The position numbers were made by a program, and so were the translations under genes. Of a DNA stretch of 64,000 bases, positions 60,035-64,000 are shown one piece after another. Within the stretch, counting starts at the first letter, position 1; every line of letters starts with the position of its first letter. The DNA lies in contig JAETXT010000005.1 in assembly GCA_019188255.1 (NCBI GenBank), positions 248,001 through 312,000 of the forward strand, read 5' to 3'. The notes under the pieces were generated by a model. That model did not search any database. It was not told where the DNA came from and saw nothing but the letters and a program-made list of their open reading frames with translations. The stretch is from Verticillium longisporum (lineage: Eukaryota; Ascomycota; Sordariomycetes; Glomerellales; Plectosphaerellaceae).

Positions 60035-60117
60035 AGCCCATGGGCTTAATTAGGTTGACCCAATAACCCACAGAATTTGTATGGGTATTTGGGTCAACCC
60101 AATTAAACCCATGGGTT
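60035..60117. repeat. imperfect hairpin inside MITE 1
   Basis: Arms 60035-60070 and 60082-60117 pair over 36 bp with five mismatches, around an 11-base loop. The first three mismatches (reading from the outer end) are transitions. Confidence 0.85.
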
Positions 60118-60422
60118 CTCTCTAGGTAGAAGCTAGGGTCTATATATAGCCCGTGCCCAATTTCAGCCCTTAGGATATTATATTAATAGGGCGTTAAATA
60201 GGGTATAAGGCACTCTAATAGGTATATAATAATATTACTATATTATATATCTTAGTAAGACCTAAAAATACCTAGGCCCTACTACCTATTTAGGTTTAGG
60301 TTTTTTTTTAGGTAGCCCATTTTAGCCTAAAAACCCATTTAGGTAGTGGAGTATTGGGTTTTTGGGGCTTTGGGTTCTTACGCTAAGTTTCTAGGTGCCC
60401 AATGGGTCAGAATCTTTGGGTA

Positions 60423-60468
60423 ACGTAATCCACAAGCGAGTGGTTCACCCATGCGAGTGGTTCACTTC
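60423..60468 (-). repeat. terminal inverted repeat of copy 2, transposase 3' side
   Basis: A 46-bp repeat containing two tandem GCGAGTGGTTCAC motifs (60437-60449 and 60453-60465). Confidence 0.93.
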
Positions 60469-60529
60469 ACCCCGACCCGACAAACATTCCGAGGAAAACC
60501 TCAACCCAAACGCCGTAAATCAATTAAAA

Positions 60530-62184
60530 TCACTCCTCCTCGTCTTTTGCAGACGATGAGATAGCTACCTGACAAGTTCTCGCGTTGTGGCCGGTCTTCC
60601 CGCATACGCTACAGCATCGTTTCTTCGGCTGGGACCACGACGCGGGACCCGGGTTCTGCAGCGTTTCCTCTTTTATCTGGATATCTACTTCCTTCTGAGC
60701 AATCTTGTCCTGTCCCTCGCCTACAGCCATGCTTCCTCCTTCCCGGAGACGTAGCTTTTGGCCCTCCGGCGTCGGCTTAGTGTAGCATTTTCCTCTCGAA
60801 GGATCATAACCTCTGACTTCAAAAGAGCGATCTGGTGCATAACACCCCGCGTCCCCTTCGCAAGATAGTCAACAGCATCTAAAATTGACGTTGGGGAGCT
60901 TCCCTGGTGGCGTGAGATTCGCCCTTTGATGAAGTCAGTCTGGGAACCTGCCTCGAGCAGGTTAGTGGGCGTCTTAGAGACCCAAGAATCACGCTCCCCG
61001 TGGGACGTCCCCGGAGGCGTCGTCGTCCTCAACCTCACATCCAGCTTTGACAGGACTGTTTCCGGGTTATGGGGGACAAGCCCCGCTCCTCGAAAGCCTC
61101 CCTGGATGTTTTTTTCTGTCATTGCTTGCTGAAATGCAGCCGAAAACGCCGGGAAGAAGTCCTCTTTGCTGATGTGCGTTGTACCCGCCCTCATCCTATC
61201 CTCGATTTGCCGACCGTATGCTTTCTTTAGTGGGCCAAAACACCCAACATCGAGAGGCTGGAGTAGATGTGACGAATGAGGAGGCATACAGAGTGTGATG
61301 ATGTTGTTCTCCTTGCAGTAGAGTTCGAAGTCGACCGAGTGGTGACTTTCGTGGCCATCCAGGATCAGTAGGCGATAACCGCCCGAAGTACGGGACTTTG
61401 TATGCCTGTCAAAATGCCGAATCCATTCCAGACCAATATCATTCGTCGTCCAGCCGTTTGGAGATGTTGCGATTCTCCAGTCGCGAGAAATCGCGTCGTC
61501 CTGGTACCAGCTCGAGAGGTGGTACTTGCCCGAAACCACGATGAACGGCGGGACGGAGAAACCCAACGCGCCAACGCCCTGGATCACCGTAACCCATTCC
61601 CGGTTGCCTGGCTGCCTCATCTTCACATTGGACCGTCTTTCCGAACTGGTCACGACCATTCCGTTGGCGATAACGCCCATCTGGAAGCCGGTCTCGTCAA
61701 AGTTGTACATGTCAGCCTCTTGGATGCCGTACTTGGCGATCATGTTATGCACGAGGCGGAACCACGCGTTTATCGCGTCCGGATCTTCGCATTGGGCCCT
61801 CTTGTAGTCGTACTTGCGAAAGAAACGCGTCCGGAGCTCTGGTTGCCGTTTGACGAAGTTTGCGGCCCAGTTCTTCCCGACGCGTGGCGCGTCACGGTCG
61901 GCAAGCAGGCGATTCGCCATATCTCCGACCTCACCCAACCGGGGAGGGTAAGATCGCGCATCTAGGTCAAGGATATATTCGACAATAGTTTTCTCTTCTA
62001 GTACTGTTAATTTGGCAGAATTGGGCGGGCTTTCGCGTCGGGAGGGTTTGCCCTTCTGGCGTCGGAGGAGCGTCGTTAAGGGGACGGTGTAGATCCTCGC
62101 AGCACTCCGGGCGCTTAGGTTCGGGTCATTGTCCATAGCTTGGATAGCAAGGAATAATTGACCTTCTTTTGAAAGAGTCTCCAT
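60530..62184 (-). CDS. pogo/Fot1-like DDE transposase, copy 2 (C-terminal frameshift as assembled)
   Basis: Same protein as in copy 1: HTH_psq, CENP-B-type domain and the DD35D triad D163, D276 and D312. Here the middle A-run (plus-strand T-run 61109-61115) has seven bases and the frame is open to residue 487. The later A-run (plus-strand T-run 60756-60759) has four bases against five in copy 1, so the reading ends at 60721 and the CCHC zinc knuckle, encoded to 60530, falls out of frame. With that base the product is 551 residues. Since the catalytic core is complete, this copy may still make an active or partly active transposase even if the lesion is real. Confidence 0.93.
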
Positions 62185-62236
62185 CGCGGGCGGAGGTGGA
62201 ATCTGTAGAATTCAGGTGTAGGTCGTGGGCCCGGGC

Positions 62237-62282
62237 GAAGTGAACCACTCGCTTGGGTGAACCACTCGCTTGTGGATTACGT
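62237..62282 (-). repeat. terminal inverted repeat of copy 2, transposase 5' side
   Basis: A 46-bp repeat matching 60423-60468 in inverted orientation with one mismatch; it lies 52 bp upstream of the transposase start. Confidence 0.93.
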
Positions 62283-62331
62283 TATTCCTAAGCCTAATTG
62301 TGAGTATCTCGAATTAGGTCCTGGCACTTCC

Positions 62332-62535
62332 TGTCAGTGCTTGATTTGGAGCAGAGTGAAGAGGTCTTCCATACGTGGTCCGCAGGCAATAGATAATAGG
62401 TATGGGTCCGGAATACATCTGAATTCTGGCCCTTCGCAGCTTGGAGGGCCCTCCGCGGTCCTTATATATACGTTCTCGTGGCCCTTGGCCCCTGACTAGG
62501 CCCCTGTACCGTGGCTCCGCAGGGGTCTCCTGACA
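62332..62535. mobile_element. solo LTR of a retrotransposon (204 bp)
   Basis: The element starts TGTCAG and ends CTGACA, a 6-bp terminal inverted repeat of TG...CA form. It is flanked by the 5-bp duplication CTTCC at 62327-62331 and 62536-62540. A TATATATA box lies at 62463-62470. No internal retrotransposon sequence is present, so it is what remains after LTR-LTR recombination. Family (copia or gypsy) cannot be told. Confidence 0.85.
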
Positions 62536-62540
62536 CTTCC

Positions 62541-62733
62541 ACACCCTAGTTTCAACTTTGATTATTGCGACGTAAAAAGTCAAACAACTGTCAATACTGA
62601 GAGATAAGAAAATAGAATAAGAAAAGAAAGGAAGAAAAGAGAGGGAATGAGAGTCGTCAAGACGAGCGGAATTGCTGGAGAAACTCTACTAACAGAAATT
62701 GTTCAAATGAAAATAAGGCAACCCCAGCCCACC
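62541..62733. other. purine-rich flank between solo LTR and MITE 2
   Basis: Includes an A/G-rich stretch at about 62606-62655. It was probably the chitinase 3' flank before the MITE inserted. No gene is seen. Confidence 0.45.
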
Positions 62734-62741
62734 CTAAAGGC

Positions 62742-63408
62742 TAGCGCTGCCGTCAATTCAATCAATTCAAATATCAGGGGTGGAATTGACTATTTAATAT
62801 ATTTCGGACTATAGATTTAACTATTTAGATTAATTAACTGGATTTAATATAGTTTAAATTAGTAAATGAAGCTATCGCTAACTACCTTAGATAATATGCA
62901 CAGAAATGGCTACGGCTCTAGGGGGCTAGGTCTAGAGTCAGGTCTTAGGGACCAGGCAGGCGTTACGCTAGGAACACTTAATAGAAGCTATATAGCTATT
63001 CTATAGGTATAAGATAGATGAATTCAGCTATCTAGGTAGGTAGGCTACGTAGGCTTAAGTAAGTAGAAGCAGGTCACGTGCCTATAGGCAGGCCACGTGC
63101 CTATAGGCAGGCCACGTGCCTATAGGCAGGTCACGTGCCTATAGGTCAGGCCACAGGCCAGGCCACAGGCGGCCATAAGGCAGGGCCATAGGGCAGGCCA
63201 TTCCATTCCGTAATAACGTATAACTCTATTTTTTAGTTATATAATCTACCGGAATATAGAAATCCCGAGATTTATATATAACTTGATAGCATTCAAATAG
63301 TCAATCAATTCGAATAGGGTAATTTGACTGTTTGAATCGTGAAATAGGTGTGCTTTGATTAGTTGTTTGACTGTTTGAATTGATAGGATTGAATTGACGG
63401 CAGCGCTG
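62742..63408. mobile_element. hAT-type MITE 2 (667 bp) next to the chitinase stop codon
   Basis: The ends read YAGCGCTGCCGTCAATTCAA on both sides (T at 62742, C at the complement of 63408). They are flanked by the 8-bp direct duplication CTAAAGGC at 62734-62741 and 63409-63416. The interior is AT-rich except for a GC-rich tandem repeat at 63069-63144, and has no coding capacity. The terminal sequence differs from MITE 1, so it is a separate family. Confidence 0.9.
63069..63144 (+). repeat. four tandem 19-bp units containing CACGTG
   Basis: Units at 63069, 63088, 63107 and 63126 read GCAGGYCACGTGCCTATAG. Each carries the palindromic E-box CACGTG. Decayed further units (GGCCACAGGC, GGCCATAAGG) continue to about 63200. 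Confidence 0.95.
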
Positions 63409-63417
63409 CTAAAGGCC

Positions 63418-64000
63418 TTACGAAAGACCAGCGCGAATGTTGTCGTACTTGCTGTCAGGGTAGCTTAGCATGTTATTGATCGACTCTTGTCCGCCTGCTC
63501 CTCCCAGCGACTGGAAACTCCTGGAAATCAAACTACCTTCACCGGCCCTGTCACCGCTTGCCTCCCAAAACGTCGAGCCGCCGAGTCCCTTTTGCTTCAG
63601 GTACGACACTTTGTTCTTGATGACGTCGACAGTGTCGTACGAGACGAGCTTGCGGCTCTTGTTGTCGTAGCTGTATGAAGCCTGAGCGACGTCGTCGTAT
63701 AGCTCAGTGGCTCCCGGCCGGGGAAGGTCGTTGTAGTCCCAGACGCCGTTCTCCCAAGATCCTTGTCCGATGCCGGAGAAGGGGCGGCCGAGGCCATCAG
63801 TATTCTCAAAAGCCCTGCCGTAAATTGGCATCCCCATAACTATCTTTGAGCTTGGAACACCGGCCGCGAGATAGTCTGTCAGCGCGGCGTTGGTGGAGAA
63901 CGGAGTCGCAGCAGGGTTGCCTGGGTTCGGGTAGAGATTGGCCTGGTGTCCAGCGTTGGAATCCCAGGACCCGGCATAGTCATAGGCCATGAGATAAATC
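63418..64000 (-). CDS. GH18 chitinase, C-terminal part (runs off the right edge)
   Basis: The last 194 codons of a class V (bacterial/fungal type) endochitinase that hydrolyses beta-1,4-GlcNAc chains. Visible motifs are LMAYDYAGSWDS (substrate-binding MxYD), KIVMGMPIYGRAF, GVWDYNDLPRPGA and GGSTFWEASGDRAGEGSL. The end SYPDSKYDNIRAGLS is typical of Ech42/Chit42-type enzymes. The catalytic DxxDxDxE block lies outside the window. The stop (63418-63420) is one base from the target duplication of MITE 2, so the 3' UTR now derives from the transposon. Confidence 0.93.
   Translation of the reverse strand, partial: IYLMAYDYAGSWDSNAGHQANLYPNPGNPAATPFSTNAALTDYLAAGVPSSKIVMGMPIYGRAFENTDGLGRPFSGIGQGSWENGVWDYNDLPRPGATELYDDVAQASYSYDNKSRKLVSYDTVDVIKNKVSYLKQKGLGGSTFWEASGDRAGEGSLISRSFQSLGGAGGQESINNMLSYPDSKYDNIRAGLS

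Larger units (their letters stand above)
60423..62282 (-). mobile_element. pogo/Fot1-like DNA transposon, copy 2 (complete, 1860 bp)
   Basis: Terminal inverted repeats at 60423-60468 and 62237-62282 (46 bp, one mismatch) begin ACGTAATCC and are flanked by TA at 60421-60422 and 62283-62284. It is oriented opposite to copy 1, about 58.6 kb away, and near-identical to it. It is inserted in MITE 1. Confidence 0.96.
59955..62296. mobile_element. hAT-type MITE 1, split by pogo/Fot1 copy 2
   Basis: The left end (59955) reads TAGGGTTAGGAATACCCAAA and the right end (62296, complement) TAGGCTTAGGAATACCCAAA, a 20-bp inverted repeat with one mismatch. Both ends are flanked by ATTGTGAG (59947-59954 and 62297-62304), an 8-bp target duplication. 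An 8-bp duplication and YAGNG termini are hAT hallmarks. Without the inserted pogo element and its TA duplication the MITE is about 480 bp, AT-rich and non-coding. The pogo copy sits 12 bp inside its right end. Confidence 0.88.

Noticed and set aside
63069..63144. CRISPR-like regular repeats
   Set aside because: The 19-bp units are directly tandem with no spacers, in a eukaryotic MITE. The same holds for the 22-bp units at 42361.
1..64000. tRNA or rRNA genes
   Set aside because: I looked for B-box-like GGTTCGANTCC and clover-leaf arms by eye and found no convincing case; a tRNAscan run would settle it.

Overview
The window is genomic DNA of a filamentous ascomycete (Pezizomycotina, most likely a sordariomycete). 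This rests on short 45-90 nt GT-AG introns, Zn2Cys6 regulators, a CFEM/GPI protein, a GH115 glucuronidase, a Kip3-type kinesin and a GH18 chitinase. No genus can be named from the sequence alone.

Layout. Positions 1-1818 are a pogo/Fot1-like DNA transposon whose first 42 bases lie outside the window. From 2.2 to 59.5 kb lies a gene-dense euchromatic block. In order it holds: a small membrane protein, a D-2-hydroxyacid dehydrogenase, a seven-pass membrane protein, a secreted six-hairpin glycosidase, a zinc alcohol dehydrogenase, VTA1, an HDEL-tagged PDI-like protein, RRP41, an uncharacterised protein, TIM50, a small secreted cysteine-rich protein, a Ted1/Cdc1-like metallophosphoesterase, a STAND-N-terminus-like protein, two small conserved proteins, proline dehydrogenase, CGI121, a polyQ Zn2Cys6 regulator, a secreted alpha/beta hydrolase, a 2EXR gene with an in-frame stop, GH115, kinesin-8, a CFEM protein, a second Zn2Cys6 regulator and a type-B carboxylesterase. 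From 59.95 to 63.41 kb lies a transposon nest: a hAT-type MITE with a second near-identical pogo/Fot1 copy inside it, a solo LTR, and a second hAT-type MITE abutting the 3' end of a chitinase gene that runs off the right edge.

The genes are mostly independent housekeeping functions: mitochondrial import (TIM50, a Tim17-fold protein), proline catabolism, RNA exosome, KEOPS tRNA modification, ESCRT/MVB sorting and the mitotic kinesin. They are interspersed with secreted carbohydrate- and ester-active enzymes (six-hairpin glycosidase, GH115, esterase, chitinase). No polyketide or peptide synthase is present, so this is not a classical biosynthetic cluster. Several gene pairs are convergent with short 3' gaps (73-206 bp).

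A pattern runs through the window. Nine places in seven coding sequences (both transposase copies, RRP41, the polyQ regulator twice, GH115, kinesin-8 twice, CFEM) need exactly one extra base, at or beside a short homopolymer, to keep a recognisable protein in frame. In every case the restored exon total is a multiple of three. This points to single-base deletions in the consensus rather than true gene decay.
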